From NCBI RefSeq assembly GCF_050908995.1, contig NC_135121.1, positions 6,510,001 through 6,574,000 on the forward strand: a stretch of DNA of 64,000 nt, read 5' to 3'. A program made the translations under genes and the position numbers. Under the pieces are notes generated by a model. It did not search any database. It saw only the letters and a program-made list of their open reading frames with translations, and was not told the origin of the DNA. Below, in pieces: positions 12,563 through 24,625 of the stretch. The DNA comes from Andrena cerasifolii (Eukaryota; Arthropoda; Insecta; Hymenoptera; Andrenidae). How positions within the stretch are numbered: position 1 is the stretch's first letter; the number at the start of each line of letters is the position of its first letter.

Positions 12563-12837
12563 CAGCGCTGTCCCGTTATAAGTCCCGGTTCTCTGTTTCG
12601 TTAGAAGTACATTTCTATCCCCACTACTTTTTTTTTACTCGCTGTGACTAGTTTCAGAGACCGAGAATCACCAAGAGAGCACGCGACAGCGAGAAGCCAT
12701 AAATTTCGGTCAAAATATATTCAGTATCCGCCTTTCCTGAAACAAGACGGAAAAAATAAGGTCAGTCGCATAACATACCGTTTCGTTAGAGGTTCGGCGT
12801 GTCCTCTGAAGCTCGAACTTATAACGAGGCAAAACTG
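12563..12837. mobile_element. Pogo-type MITE with TA target duplication
   Basis: The left end CAGCGCTGTCCCGTTATAAG is mirrored by the right end, whose reverse complement begins CAGTTTTGCCTCGTTATAAG. Similarity continues into a CTCTG/CAGAG block. TA lies outside both ends (12561-12562 and 12838-12839). CAG termini with TTATAA and TA target sites fit the pogo/Tigger branch of IS630-Tc1-mariner. The 275 bp element has no transposase frame. Confidence 0.65.
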
Positions 12838-12839
12838 TA

Positions 12840-14129
12840 ATTGTTCTGTAAGTTTCTGTATATATTGTTCCGCTGTTAATTATAATTATTAATAAATTCT
12901 AGTTCTTAGTATATCAGTATAAACACAGCATTCTGTTTACCAAGATTTTTATAATAATTTGATGCATCGGTTATTTTGAAAAAGATACGTTACACTCATC
13001 GTGGCTCATTATACCTAGGTTAATGTAATATGACTCCGGGGGTCGTAATAACTATCCATTCTTGGCTTGTTAGTACAAATTACAATGTATCTAAAATTCT
13101 CTTTTGAAATATCACGGCTCCTCGTGTTCCAAGTCCTCAAAGAAAATGGCAAACGTGGCATAAACAGACAACGCGAGGTGCAATTACAACGAAGGAGTTT
13201 TGTAAAAATTTCAAAACATTACAAAGGGCATAAAACAGTTCTTAGATGTTTGAAAATGAAGAAAGAAGTTGGCAGTTTAATATGGATCGCACAGCGTCCA
13301 CGTATAAACAGATATAAACTAATCAAGCCAATAAAAACTAACTTTTCATTGAATTTGCAGACTTTCTTCTCGTAAAATCTTATGGTACTTCACGTATTAA
13401 AATTCTTTCAGTATTAAATTACTTCAGTATTAAAATTTATTTATTTTACGAAATACATCATCAGATATTTCTATAAAGGGTTCGCGAATAAGGTACAGGG
13501 AACGAGGTCCTTCTACACTCCCACCGAAGATTTACTCAAATCTGGGAGCAGTCTACACGTTTCGTAGGTGCGACTGGGAAAAAGTTTGATTAAAACATCA
13601 ACTTTTGACTTGATCACCGGATCGATAAATTGCCACTCAGCGGAGTAACTATGCGAAACACGTAAACGATTCGACGTGCTTTGTCGAACAATTTTGTGAG
13701 GACGGCCGCGACGACGTGCTCGCGGAAGGAGCAACGGCACAGTTTCCTGTTTCAGGGTTGTTTGCGTGTTCGATAACGAAAGTTAAACAGAGAAAGAGGC
13801 TATTCGCGGATGACGTGATGCGAGAAAAGTGAAGAAAGCGCTCGGCGACAGGACACGCCGGAACAGGAGCGGCTGTGTTTACAGAGTTAAGTGACACTAA
13901 TTGAAAGTTCAATGTCGGCATATTGATTATGGGCATAGAGCATACAATGGAGGGCAAACACGCGCAGGTAATTCAATCTCGGCCCGATCTAATTCGTTCG
14001 ACGCCCGACAACCCTGACGAAGTCTCACCTTGCGTTCCTCTGTTGTTGATCAACTGCGATCGAAATAACGTTCTCCCCCTCCTTAAGCCGCGTACCTGTG
14101 AACGTAAAAGCGGATCCACTCGTAACATC
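12840..14129. other. Intergenic DNA; GC-richer from about 13500
   Basis: AT-rich to about 13480, then CpG-richer sequence with frames on both strands (for example 13649-13957) that resemble no known protein. The frame at 13067-13375 is lysine/arginine-rich and also unrecognised. The second half could be regulatory or unique sequence. Confidence 0.35.
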
Positions 14130-15098
14130 CCGTGACAGTTCAGACTTCAGTGTCATCCGTGTCAATGGTCTCTCTGTCTGATTGTCAATCAGACCCTCTG
14201 AGTCAGAGTTGCCAGCTAATTCCCTACGCGTAGCGAAGACGTGATGTCACATAACCTATATACAGTAACACGACTTGTGCACGCCATGCGACGAATTGTG
14301 GCACCTCATCGCGTCACCGACACAAATATACCGTTTTTGCTAAAGGTTTTTATTTGTTTTTATTAGTTAAGCTCAAATTGACCTCTCTGAAGAGAGTTAT
14401 AGAGCTGTGCATGCGGTTTACATAGTGTTTTACAATTATCCAGTTATAGTACACTATAGTAAGATACATGAAACTCTATATTTTTAGGTAGCATTTTCTG
14501 AGAAATTTATGTACAAGAGAATACGCTACAATATTCGGGTTGTAAGGCAAGGATCTGATATTTAGTGGTGGAAATAGGCTGCGCTTTCTTCATTTTACAC
14601 GTGAATACGTCTTTAAATTTGCTTCCATACTGGACACTGCCAAAGTGTATGATTAAGATCTTGTGTTTCAAAATTGCAATTGCTGTAGGTGTTCTTCTAC
14701 TACTACTATTGCGAGATGAGAAGAAACAATACTACCCACAAGCTGAAATGTCGCAGGGGCAAGGGGAATCGTCCGCTCGCTCTACCTTATCCCCTCCAAG
14801 AAGTCCTACTTTTCGGTTCTTAGCGGCTGTTCATATCCGCAGATTGTTGCGATTGGTTTCGTTCGCGTTCTTCGTCACGGGACGAACTATGTTGGAGGGG
14901 ATACGTTGATGCTAGCGGGCGATTCCCCTTGCCCCTGTGATATTTCAGCTTGGTGGTAGTCTTGTTTCTTCTCATCTCGCAATAGTACGTAATACGTCAC
15001 GTCTTCCCTACGCCGCCATTAATTCCCTACGTGTGGCAACTCTGCCGCCGAGTCAACTGAAACAAAGAGACACAGATGGCGCTGACCGTCACAGAACT
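14130..15098. mobile_element. Foldback element containing an inner MITE
   Basis: Bases 14130-14251 and 14989-15098 are imperfect inverted copies. The left, reverse-complemented, gives a CACGTCTTCGCTACGCG...GGCAACTCTG...GAGACC order, and the right gives CACGTCTTCCCTACGCC...GGCAACTCTG...GAGACAC. The inner hairpin at 14704-14987 sits inside. Much of 14252-14703 is unique AT-rich filler. The outer relation is diverged, so this could be an old foldback split by later insertion. Confidence 0.5.
14704..14987. mobile_element. Long-TIR hairpin MITE (284 bp)
   Basis: About 75 bases at 14704-14780 recur inverted at 14914-14987. Shared segments are TACTATTGCGAGATGAGAAG, GCTGAAAT, CAGGGGCAAGGGGAATCG and CCGCTCGC, with few mismatches. 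The middle also pairs (TATCCCCTCCAA with TTGGAGGGGATA), so nearly the whole element could fold. The 114-residue frame at 14565-14909 is a by-product of the element. Confidence 0.8.
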
Positions 15099-17108
15099 AA
15101 TATGTGCGGACCCGCATTAACGGGCCTTAATCTCGGCCAACACTGCGTTACCACTGCTGTAATGGACGTTACTGAATACACTTGAAACACATTAACTTAC
15201 CAGACATTATTTTTAATTTACTGCTTCGCTGTCCGTGCTCCACATGTGGATCACGTTCGGCCGCCTTAACACGCTCAGGAGGCCATATACGGTGCGCTTG
15301 GCATGACTTTGGGAAGGGCGACACAGAGGTTAGTGTTTATCGTTACTTTTGATGCATTAATTGTGAGTGGGGGGAAATTTATCAAAATGAAAAATATGTA
15401 TTTCCTAAGATGAGGAGCCACGCGTAAATTAGGATGAGTAGATTATTTCTATACATTTCGTAGATTGTTGCAGAGTCAAAAATATTGCTCCCACGAAAGT
15501 CAGAAACTTATCATTTTCATATGCGATCGCAAATCTGGAAACTGGTGGTTGAATAAATCGTAGAAGTTTAACAAACGTATGTTCCTTCCCCATAGATAAA
15601 AAAGCATATCCAAACCGCTGTGTATCTGTATACATATATGGAAAATCGAAAATATACTACCCATGGTATCCTTCTCATGTAAACTTATGCAAAGCAAAAA
15701 TTTGTTTCTGCTATGGCTGAGTATACGTTTTATCTGTTTGCATAATAAGTGTGTTTGGAATGATAAAAGTAAAGGGAGTATTTAGCTGTGGTACGCGAAA
15801 CATTGCTAAAGCCTGTGACAATATGCATTAATACCTCGAACATGCAGGAGAACGCTTAGTAACAATGGTAGGACGTACATATACATATACATATGCGAAC
15901 ATCACTGAACGCGCATTTATTTGTATTTTTCGTGCATATGTATGTGTATCTGCGCATTCAACTGACTGAAATTTACAGGATACGTGCTGGAAAACGAAAC
16001 CAAAAATTGAAATTACTTACCTATATATTAAAGTCGACGTCTCATTGTCGGATTATTGAGGTTATAAAATCGTTCTACTTTCCATGTGGCAAAAACGACG
16101 TTTTCGTCTAATGGTAAAAGTTTATTAAGAAGAGCCAATCCTTCCCGATTAAAATAGCAGAAGAACGAACTTCGTACAGTAGAAAGAATAAAATTTGTTT
16201 GCTTTTTTTGCTTTCGTGAATGCAGGCGGGAATTACAAACTTCGATGCCTGTATTTATTGAACAAATTTGAAACTTAAACCCATTCAAATTTCACGTGGA
16301 CCACGTCATATTTCAATTTCGTGAAAATCCCCAGCACCACGTAAAAAAATGATCGATTTGGAATTACTCGTATGCACATGAAAGTGTAAGTTTTGAACTT
16401 GGATTTTGATTAATCATTACATGATCATTCTTTTGAATTTGCAATGCATTCCCAAACCATGGTAATTTTTAATATTTTGCAATTTCTCTAATTAACATTT
16501 TTTAGCACGGATGACTGATGCCTTCCTAACTTCGACACTTCGTTGTGCACTCCTATCTATTTTTTTACTTGTGCACTAAGAAATCTCAATCCGTGTCTTC
16601 GTGAAATGAAACTGTCCACTTTCTGAGTGATCCTAGTCACTGCACACCCCTGCCAAAACTTCCTAAACCTTGCCCTAATCTATCATCCCCCTTCCTACTT
16701 TCAAAGCCCTTAAAGCCCATTTCATTTCCCCATTTCCAGTTCATTACTACTTGAAGGTCAAGCCAGAGTGATTCTAGTACTATACATAGTGCACTTCCAA
16801 TTCTTACCATTCATTATTCTAAGTTCAGATACGTTCTAGTGCCATTCTACGATTACCGTAAATAGATGTAGTACTTGCCAAACTTGTGTACCAGATATTG
16901 CACTATTATAATATAATAAGCAACTTAAATTTGGTTTAATAAACATTTGCTAAACAAGCAGAAAATTCATTTCCTTCTCGCATCTGCCTATTAGAATATG
17001 TTTCGAGAGTTTCCCAATGCTCCCTTGTTGTTATTAAATTGCTCGTAAAATGTCATAATTATGTTTGATGTATATATTTTTACAAAAAGTCTTAACATGT
17101 AGTGGGTC
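15099..17108. other. Intergenic DNA, no gene seen
   Basis: AT-rich with short frames only. Bases 16288-16345 loosely resemble 34445-34505 (CACGTGGA..., TATTTCAATTT, AAAATCCC), suggesting an old shared repeat. Bases 16480-16950 read like an untranslated, pyrimidine-richer sequence ending in TTTAATAAACATTT, but no transcript structure can be shown. Confidence 0.4.
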
Positions 17109-17954
17109 TTGAATAATTATATTCCTGTGTTTATAATAACTAGTAACTACGCCGCCACGATGTTCCAGTTTCAGGCATATACTCGTTCAGAGGCGTCAGA
17201 AATTTGGGGATGGATGGAAGTAGAAAAGATAGAGAAAATACAGGAGCAATACATAAGGTGGACGTTAGGTTTGGACTTCAATACACCAGCGCATCTAATT
17301 TTGGAGGAAACAAAAACGGACAAAGTAAGGATAGAATCGGGGAAAAGAGCAATAAAATATGAGGAGAAGGCGAAACGGATGAATAAGAATAAAATAGTAC
17401 TACAGTGCTGGAGGGAAATAGACGAGAAGCAAGCAGAGAGAAAGTCGAAATGGGAGGAAATGAGAGACGCATACTACAGACAAGAAATGATGGATGTGCA
17501 AGAAATGGAAATAGAAAGAAGGAGAGGAAGAGAGTTTGCGGAGGAACTAGCGCACAGAGACAGGGCAGAGCAGGTGCAATGGCAATACGACAGAATACTA
17601 GGAGGCAGATACAACGCACATTACACAGAAATCAGAGATAACCAAAGAGCAAATTACCTAGACGGAAAGTACAGAGGCAGAGACCAAAGCATGGTCGCAA
17701 GGTTCAGATGTGGGAACGAGGAGCGGGGAAGCCAGTACTGGAAGGAAGAAAAAGAGACAGTATGCAGACTATGTAATGGGGCTAGAGAGACGCTGGGTCA
17801 CATGTTACAAGACTGTAAGGAGTTGAAAAGAGAAAATGCAACGATCAGAGGAATACTAAAGGGAGATGCAGAAGGAGCGGAGTGGATGCGTATGGTTCTG
17901 GAAAAAAGGAGAAGAAAAGAATCTCTCCGAAGCATGCTGTGTCAATATATATAA
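17109..17954 (+). pseudogene. C-terminal part of a LINE ORF2 (non-LTR reverse transcriptase)
   Basis: This is the longest open frame in the window (281 codons, opening at a TTG, so not a true start). LINE-like sequence begins about residue 28 with EIWGWMEVEKIEKIQEQYIR and WTLGLDFNTPAHLI, the segment after the reverse-transcriptase core in LINE proteins abundant in ant genomes. A long charged, probably helical region follows. Near the end is a zinc-knuckle CRLCNGARETLGHMLQDC (C-x2-C-x8-H-x4-C), then a basic tail to the stop. The catalytic polymerase and endonuclease domains are absent, so this is a 5'-truncated copy joined to unrelated sequence at about 17190. The frame has no stop, implying a fairly recent insertion. 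Confidence 0.8.
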
Positions 17955-17980
17955 AACTAAAAAGACAAAAAGAAAAATTA

Positions 17981-18197
17981 AAACTGACTTCAAAAAAATA
18001 AAAATGCACTAAAAAGTAAAAAATAATTTAATCCCTTATTTAACCTACGACTCTCACATTTTTTAAGTTGGCGTCTCATCATTTGCACTGTGTAAATCTG
18101 GCGCGAATTAAAAAATATGAGAGTCGTAGGTTAAATGAGGGATTAAATTATTTCTTACTTTTTAGTGCATTTTTATTTTTTAGAAGTCGATTTTATT
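17981..18197. repeat. Hairpin following the LINE 3' end, copy A
   Basis: Directly after the LINE stop and a short linker (ATATATAAAACTAAAAAGAC), bases 17981-18068 (AAACTGACTTCAAAAAAATA...) are repeated inverted at 18109-18197 (...TTTAGAAGTCGATTTT). The stem is nearly 85 bases with few mismatches. The loop carries GTTGGCGTCTCATC and ACTGTGTAAATCTGGC. A second copy lies at 34160-34352. It is either a structured LINE 3' UTR or a MITE that inserted in an ancestral LINE tail. Confidence 0.75.
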
Positions 18198-18559
18198 TTT
18201 TTTTTTAATTTTTTTTTATTCGAAGGAACAATCGAAAAAAATAAGAGCGAATTTTGTTTCGATCCTTATCACATAGGCATCCTTTTAGGAAACTTTATAT
18301 CACATGGTCACAATTAAAAAAATTCCATATGAAATGAACATTTTAATTTGCACTGTGTTCGAACAATGAAACCAATCAGAACCATATTACGTAGACCCTG
18401 AAATAGTTAAGGGGTTGTTAAAATGATGCACCTACAACCACGGCGGCAATTACGCAGGTACCTACCTGCTCTACCTTCTTCCGTCCATGACGGGAGATAC
18501 GTAGAAGAGTGAGTTCACCGAACTCTCGGTGGAAATTCCAAAAAACGGTTAAGCAATTT
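18198..18559. other. Intergenic DNA, no gene seen
   Basis: A T-rich run (TTTTATTTTTTTTTTTAATT) next to the hairpin is followed by AT-rich sequence grading into the GC-richer block at 18440. Nothing was recognised. Confidence 0.4.
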
Positions 18560-19200
18560 CACCCCTAAATGGGACAATTCGTTACAAAAGTGACGCGCGT
18601 GTATAGATTGGCGTACGGAACGAAGGTTTTAGCCCGGTCCAGTAATTTTCTGGTCCGCTTAATCGTAGCTGCGACCACCCCGGGAGTGTCACTCGCACAT
18701 GCGTATGTAAGTGTAACGTTGGAAAGAGATTTGGGCAGTCGGGGGGGCCATTGTAAGAGAGATGGAGTATAGCGCGGGAAATCGAAAAGGGGGAAGTCTG
18801 ATCGGTCAGGGGAACGAGACAAGGGCGAGGTAAAGGAATCTCGAAAAGACTCAAAGGACCGCCAAAACAGCATGCGTTAAAGGGGGGGGGGGGGGCAGGA
18901 GAAGGAAGAGTGGGGGATCGAATGAAAATCTATGAGAGGGAGGCGGATGAATAGCGTGACGGAGTGGCAGAGGACGATAGTCAACGAGAAAGAGACCAAT
19001 ATAAGCTGTTAGCTCGCAGCTGTTTGTGCAAACGTTATCCAGAGCCACGTTCTACGTTTCGTCCCTTTGACAACGAAACTACAAACAGCGGCCAGGAATC
19101 TCGTAGTTGCGCACCACAGAGATATATCCCCCCGTCACTGTCTCCGTAATGGAGGTTTCACTCGATTTCACGTAGGGCAGAGTATTTTCTCGAGCTGCCC
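18560..19200. other. CpG-richer island with a 14-base G run
   Basis: The block is rich in CG dinucleotides and purine-rich on the plus strand (GAGAGATGGAG, GGAAGAGTGGGGGATCG), with 14 consecutive G at 18882-18895. Several overlapping frames reflect low stop-codon density. None resembles a known protein. A promoter, enhancer or untranslated exon is plausible but unproven. Confidence 0.35.
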
Positions 19201-20551
19201 AGTCGCCGGTATCGAAATCAGCGCAATTTCGTTGTGATTCTTTAATTTCCTGAATCGGTTACCGAACGGGGATTGTACAAAGTGGGCTGCAATTCGTTGT
19301 AATCTTAATAAGGGAGTTATTCTTCGTAGAAAAATAGGACGAAAATGTAAAATACTTATTTGACGGCGAGGTCTCGTTTTTGAACTTAACGATTTCGAAA
19401 ATTCGATGATAAAATTGACTGTGGCGTTCGAATGATAAAGCAAGTCTTTATAGCTTGCTTATTCCTTGCAATTAGCACGATAAAAATTGTGATTGTAAAT
19501 TCTGGCAATATTTACAACTACGCAACAAAAAAATGTAATAATTTTGCAAAATCGGGGAAATGGAAATACATTATTTTTTATCCATGTCTCTTTAATTCGC
19601 TGAGAGAAACTGCCAACAGCAATGGCGATAGTAATTTTAGCAATTTTTAGGATGATAAAAAGCAAATTGCAAAAATTACAGTGGTATTCGAACTTTACCA
19701 TTATCGTGTTTACAAATTTAATACTAACGTACAAATAGAAATAATGGGTTATGTACAAATAATTTAGGCATGTATATAATTGCAAATGTGTGACACGAAT
19801 ATTCGAAATCAATTTTTCGAAAACAAGATCTGGTACCAAAAAAATTTATTCAAAATTTTTGTTTTATTTTTAAACGAAGTGTTACCCCATTTTCGATTGC
19901 ACTACGAATTCCTCCACCCAATATAATCCTCCGTTGCCGCTCTCGCTGTCCCTTCGCGTCATGCTATCGTTTTCTTCCTTTTTGCCTCGCTTCGCCTTCG
20001 TACGTTCTTTATATCTACGTTTCATCCTCCACAACTTTGGCCAACGTAATGCCCCGAGTTTTCCCCGCTCTGTTTCTCTCGTTTCTATTCATGGGTTGTC
20101 GCCACTTCATGGCTTACTTTAGTAATTTACTAGGGTGTAGTTACATCTGATACCAATCAGTGCCGCGGAGAAACAATTCTCCTCTGTAAATTGAATAATA
20201 GTGGAACAATAACTCTGTTCACCTAGAATACTTTTGTTGTCTCGACAAATGGGATAGAAACTGGCTGGATATTTTTCAGACACGAGACAATATACCCTAG
20301 TAGCACAAAATATTGAATACACATACATCCAATATTAAAAAGAGGTTCAATAGCTTTCTAATATTGAAATATACATACAGTATTTATTCTACATTAAGAA
20401 GCAAATATTTTTTTCCAAATATACTGGAAATATTCATTTTATATTAGAAAACAATATTTCTCTTACAACACACTCTACACTCAAAAATAAAAACTTATAA
20501 CTCTTTCTTAATACATACCTAGGATTCATGTAAGTCTATTTGATTCGTATA
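19201..20551. other. Intergenic DNA, no gene seen
   Basis: AT-rich sequence. Frames such as 19459-19839 (minus) show no recognisable domain. No TIR pair was found. Confidence 0.45.
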
Positions 20552-21010
20552 CAGGGTGTCCCAAAATTGCGGGACAGTCCGGAACAAGCATTATCTTGGT
20601 GCAAAAAGACATCGAAAAGTCCTTTACCGTTTTGGAATCCGAGGCTTCGTTCTCGAGATATTAACAGTTGAATATTTGCGGTTGAAATTCCGGGCCGCGC
20701 GGTTTAAAGCCGAAACAGCTGAGCGCGGAGCACCGACCGCTAGCACGCAGCGCGAGAGACCCGACCGCGCTAACCCATTTTCACGGTTTGAACATGCGCA
20801 AGCGGATCAGTAGTGTGTTTGGGTCTGCGTGCCTACTGTGCGTGCGTCTCGGCTTTAAACTGCGCGGCCCGGAAATTCCACCGCTAATATTCAACTGTTA
20901 ATATCTCGAGAACGAAGCCTCGGATCTCAAAACTGTAAAGAACTTTTCGATGTATTTTTGCGCAAAGAATTTGCATGTTTCGGGTTGTCCCATTATTTGG
21001 GGACCCCTTG
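20552..21010. mobile_element. Foldback element family 'CAGGGTGTCCC', copy 1
   Basis: The ends are inverted: CAGGGTGTCCCAAAATTGCG on the left and CAAGGGGTCCCCAAATAATG as the reverse complement of the right, with TA outside both. Inner arms of about 170 bases also pair (CATCGAAAAGTCCTTTACCG, TCTCGAGATATTAACAGTTG, GGGCCGCGCGGTTTAAAGCC). A GC-rich loop near 20770-20800 (CCCATTTTCACGGTTTGAAC) lies between. It has no coding capacity. Related copies lie at 44962 and 55219. TA targets suggest a Tc1/mariner-mobilised foldback. Confidence 0.85.
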
Positions 21011-21905
21011 TATCGTAGACCTTCTAGTATCTGAACACTTATTATCTCAACAATATATTTCCTTTCAAACTGGTATGACGTGATAGTGATGCTTCAGCTA
21101 TTGTTTAAAATATTTTAAATTCTTGTGCCGATGCACCAAACGGGGACAATGAAAATGACATTTAAGGTGTTTCCTCTGACTTCGAAACATTTATGATTTA
21201 TTCTATCAGCAAAAAGACTTCCGTTTTGGAATATAAGATAATCAACATGAGGAAAGTGAGGGTTCCAGCAGCCAAAAAATTCCCATATCTGAACAAGTCT
21301 CTCCCTGTTATTTCGGATAGAGGTTCTGCTGTATTTTCTCCCATCAGCTCTAACCGAACTTTGAGAAGTGAAATCTTTCACAGACTATTGAAATATATCA
21401 AACTACATAGAGTAAAAGTAAACATTTAAAAGCAAACATTTTCAGTGTTTACTTTTTCTCGACTTAAGTGATTCACAATTTACACTCCACAACTTAGATT
21501 GCCAAGAAAGTAGCCTTCACAGTGGACAGAGCACGTACAATAATCCCCGAGCGAAAACGAAAATCACTTTCAACGTCTTGTTTCTCAGAAGAAGAGGTCA
21601 GAGCGGAAGACGAGCGGAAATCCAACTTCGTGAGCAGAAAGGTTAAGATTGAGATTCCGCGCTGTCTGGAACAATTCGCCCAATTTTCTAGCTCTTTTGA
21701 AAAGCGTCGAACGACCGAAATTCTTTCGTTGCGGGGGTAGGGGAAATTCATATCTTATTAAACTTCGATTTTTCTCTTATTATTAATCCTCTTTATTACT
21801 CAGGATTTCGTTCGGAATTTTTCTTATTATTTACAATTACTGTGTCGTAATTTCTTATGGGTGGGAAATAGGCCAATACAGATTGTACTGAACAGTAGGG
21901 AAACA
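21011..21905. other. Intergenic DNA, no gene seen
   Basis: AT-rich with frames on both strands at 21115-21751 that look like overlapping chance frames. No motif was recognised. Confidence 0.4.
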
Positions 21906-22329
21906 TTAACCCTCGTCAGACGGCACAATTTTACATATTTTATATGCATATTCTCACTGTCGGTATAATTTGTACGATAAATTGACAACATTTAGACTCA
22001 ATGAAAATTGATAAAAAAAATCCCAAATTTTCTTTTATAATGTAAATTATCTATTTTTTTACTTTTTTATAATAAAATAACATTATATTCATACAAAATA
22101 TATGGGGGCGCCACTGTGCCTATGCCGCTGTTATGGATGCAACCCTCGACTCGACCCCCTATCTCGGAAGGTGGTTGAGATATTTCTCTGAAATTTGGTC
22201 TATATAATCTAGACCAAAAATTTAGAGATGTCACGAAACTTCAGCCCTCTCCAGCTTCTCGAAAAAATGTTATCGCAATTTAAAAACGTAAAAGTTACAA
22301 TTGTACCTATGCCGTTTGACGAGGGTTAA
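21906..22329. mobile_element. TTAA-flanked element, piggyBac-like MITE
   Basis: The left end TTAACCCTCGTCAGACGGCA is mirrored at the right, where the reverse complement begins TTAACCCTCGTCAAACGGCA. The match continues into a related ACAATT.TAC block. TTAA at both edges and CCCT-type termini are the signature of piggyBac-superfamily insertions, which target and duplicate TTAA. The 424 bp interior holds no transposase frame. Confidence 0.8.
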
Positions 22330-23418
22330 ACATAGGTACAGTGTTCCCTGCAATAGTTTCATTATATGCAGAAGGATACAAGAAATTTCAGATTGACTGT
22401 CTTTTTCTTAATGGAACAGACAATGTATGATAACACTTGACAGAATAAATTAGAAAGACAGTATTGCGCTACATACAGGGTGGTTCAGGATGTAATTCCT
22501 TGCACTCTACTAAAATGTCTTCATACGAAGTTTCGTTTATGAAAAAATTAATTTTGTAAACTAAGTAAGAAATACATATAATTCAATTGCGGGTGGCCCG
22601 AATGCTTACGCAAACATAAGTTGAAATTGTACCGTAACAGTTTTTTTTTGCGAACAAGGTTTTGTTCTTCATAAAATCGATTTTGAAGGTGGCACCAATT
22701 TCGAGTCCAGTGCACGCAGGTACTGAACGCATTGTCGAAATCGCTTGTCTCGGTAACGAAGCCATTCCGAACAAATTTTTTTTTTCACTCGATCAGCCCA
22801 TATTAATTTATAGCGCCGAATAAGAGGCGCGAATATCGTTGGAGCGTATACGATCAATCGACGAAACAATTCTACTGGCATTTCGTGGATTCTATGTCAC
22901 GAGACACCTCCAGGGAAATTTCTGTATCCCTCATTTCTGCGGAGGGGCCGCTGCGAGAAGAACTTCCGAATACATTCTTGAAAATTCATCCTTTCTTTCG
23001 CATCGACGCAGCCGAAATTACGCTTTCTTTTTCTTCGTCGGGAACCCAACGGATGAGGTTTCAATGCGCCACGAAACGGACAGACTTCGTTCCATTCGGG
23101 CTGTTGATTACTTTTCATTGTTAAACGCCACGGTTACGAATCCTAGGCGCGATTCTCATTACCGACTGAATTTGACTGAAACCTTCTGAGAAATCACTTT
23201 CTGCGTTTCTGCCCTTCTGTGTGCGTGCGTGACGTGTTTCGGTATGCGCGTACAATCAATCGCGCAGGAATGTCCAATCTCTTTTCAAACTTTTTTTTTT
23301 TACAACCCAATGAAATGCTGCGTTGCTTTGGGAGGGATTAGTTTCCATAACTTGCCACTTTCTTCGCGTTTCTGCTCCTCGGAGTATCAATGCCCACTAG
23401 TATGCGCACAGACCTACG
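22330..23418. other. Intergenic DNA, CpG-richer from about 22700
   Basis: A solo terminus CAGGGTGGTTCAGGATG at 22476 resembles one end of the TACAGGG elements but has no partner. Bases 22700-23230 are GC-richer with overlapping frames on both strands (22839-23189 plus; 22669-22881 and 22897-23118 minus), none recognisable. Confidence 0.35.
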
Positions 23419-24260
23419 TAGGGGAGACCGGGGCAAAGTGAACCTCGGGGTAAAATGAGCTTTCTCAATTTATTCTTTAACAATAAAATATATTTACAAA
23501 TTTTGGCGACGTAATAAATGCGTGTAATACCACAATGATAATTATGCACCCTCAGATATCGAAAAATGGATATTCGTTCAAAAAATTAAAAATTAATTTT
23601 TAGAGACTTCCAATTGGTTTTCTTTTCAATTTAGCTTCTTGGATAAATGAGTCTTAAATGTGTTATTTTAACTCCAATTTTTTTCTGCGTGTTTATAACA
23701 AGCTTATAAGCATACGTGTACTCGCGTTTGAGAAAACATTAATCCTAACATTATTAATTAATTAATTTTCCACTGAGTACATATTCGGGGTATAGTGACC
23801 GGGGTAAACTGAGCTGCAAATAAAAGATGCGCAAGTGAGGTGCGTAATATATTAACCTATCAGCTGGCTAGAAAACCACGCGGCGTGGTGGAACAGAAAC
23901 TAACCTCAAAAAAATGAAAAATCTGCCCCAGTCTTCGACAACCACGGTGCAAAAAAAAACCAGAAGCTGCCGTGCTACACACGTCATTCCAGCGCAAGGG
24001 GTTAATATTTACCTATATCCTTAATTAAAGTTCTTATTTTGTTGCACCTCACTTTACCCCAGATAGTAGTCATTTTACCATTTTCTTTTCAAGTTGAATT
24101 TTAATATACTTTAAGTTTATTTTAAGTATTGCTATTCGTCATTTATCAATAGCAATGTTTTAATTATATTATAAATCTGTTTCCAAACATTTTTATTGAA
24201 AGGGAAAAATTTTATTCGACTTGAAACTTTTTCCGCCCCACTTTGCCCCGGCCTCCCCTA
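23419..24260. mobile_element. TIR element 'TAGGGGAGACCGGGGC' (842 bp)
   Basis: The left end TAGGGGAGACCGGGGCAAAG is mirrored by the right end, whose reverse complement is TAGGGGAGGCCGGGGCAAAG. The motif recurs internally in weakened form: CTCGGGGTAAAATGAGC at 23444, GACCGGGGTAAACTGAGC near 23798 and CTCACTTTACCCC near 24047. Repeated subterminal motifs are typical transposase-binding sites. TA lies at both edges. There is no transposase frame. The superfamily is unassigned. Confidence 0.75.
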
Positions 24261-24625
24261 CTATATACATATAACCGTGCGGAATTCATTTCTGGAGAAC
24301 TTAGTTAACCACTTTTTGGAAGTTCCAGCGACTACCAACCAACTAAGAAGTAATCTTCTGGCTGTTTCTACTGTTCCGTTCAATAAAATTCGCGCTGCAG
24401 TTTTGGGCTTACCGGATCGCCTCTCTGCAATTTGCAGGGAAACATTCAAATCTGGCATGAGAGGTTATGCAATAGCATTGGAGGAATTAACGACATTGTA
24501 AAAACAGAGTTTGCAAGGTTATTTCAAAGAATTCGTATGAACGTATTCATACGTAATCCCAGGATTTTGTATTTGTATGCCGGAATGATGAAAGCATTTT
24601 CAGCTGAATAAGTAGCTTATATGTA

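Noticed and set aside
18882..18895. G-quadruplex regulatory element
   Set aside because: A single 14-base G run can form a quadruplex in principle, but it may also be a polymorphic homopolymer or assembly artefact. Nothing ties it to a promoter.
22669..23189. Two or three adjacent frames as a split gene
   Set aside because: Frames on opposite strands overlap extensively, no splice signals link them, and no domain is recognised.
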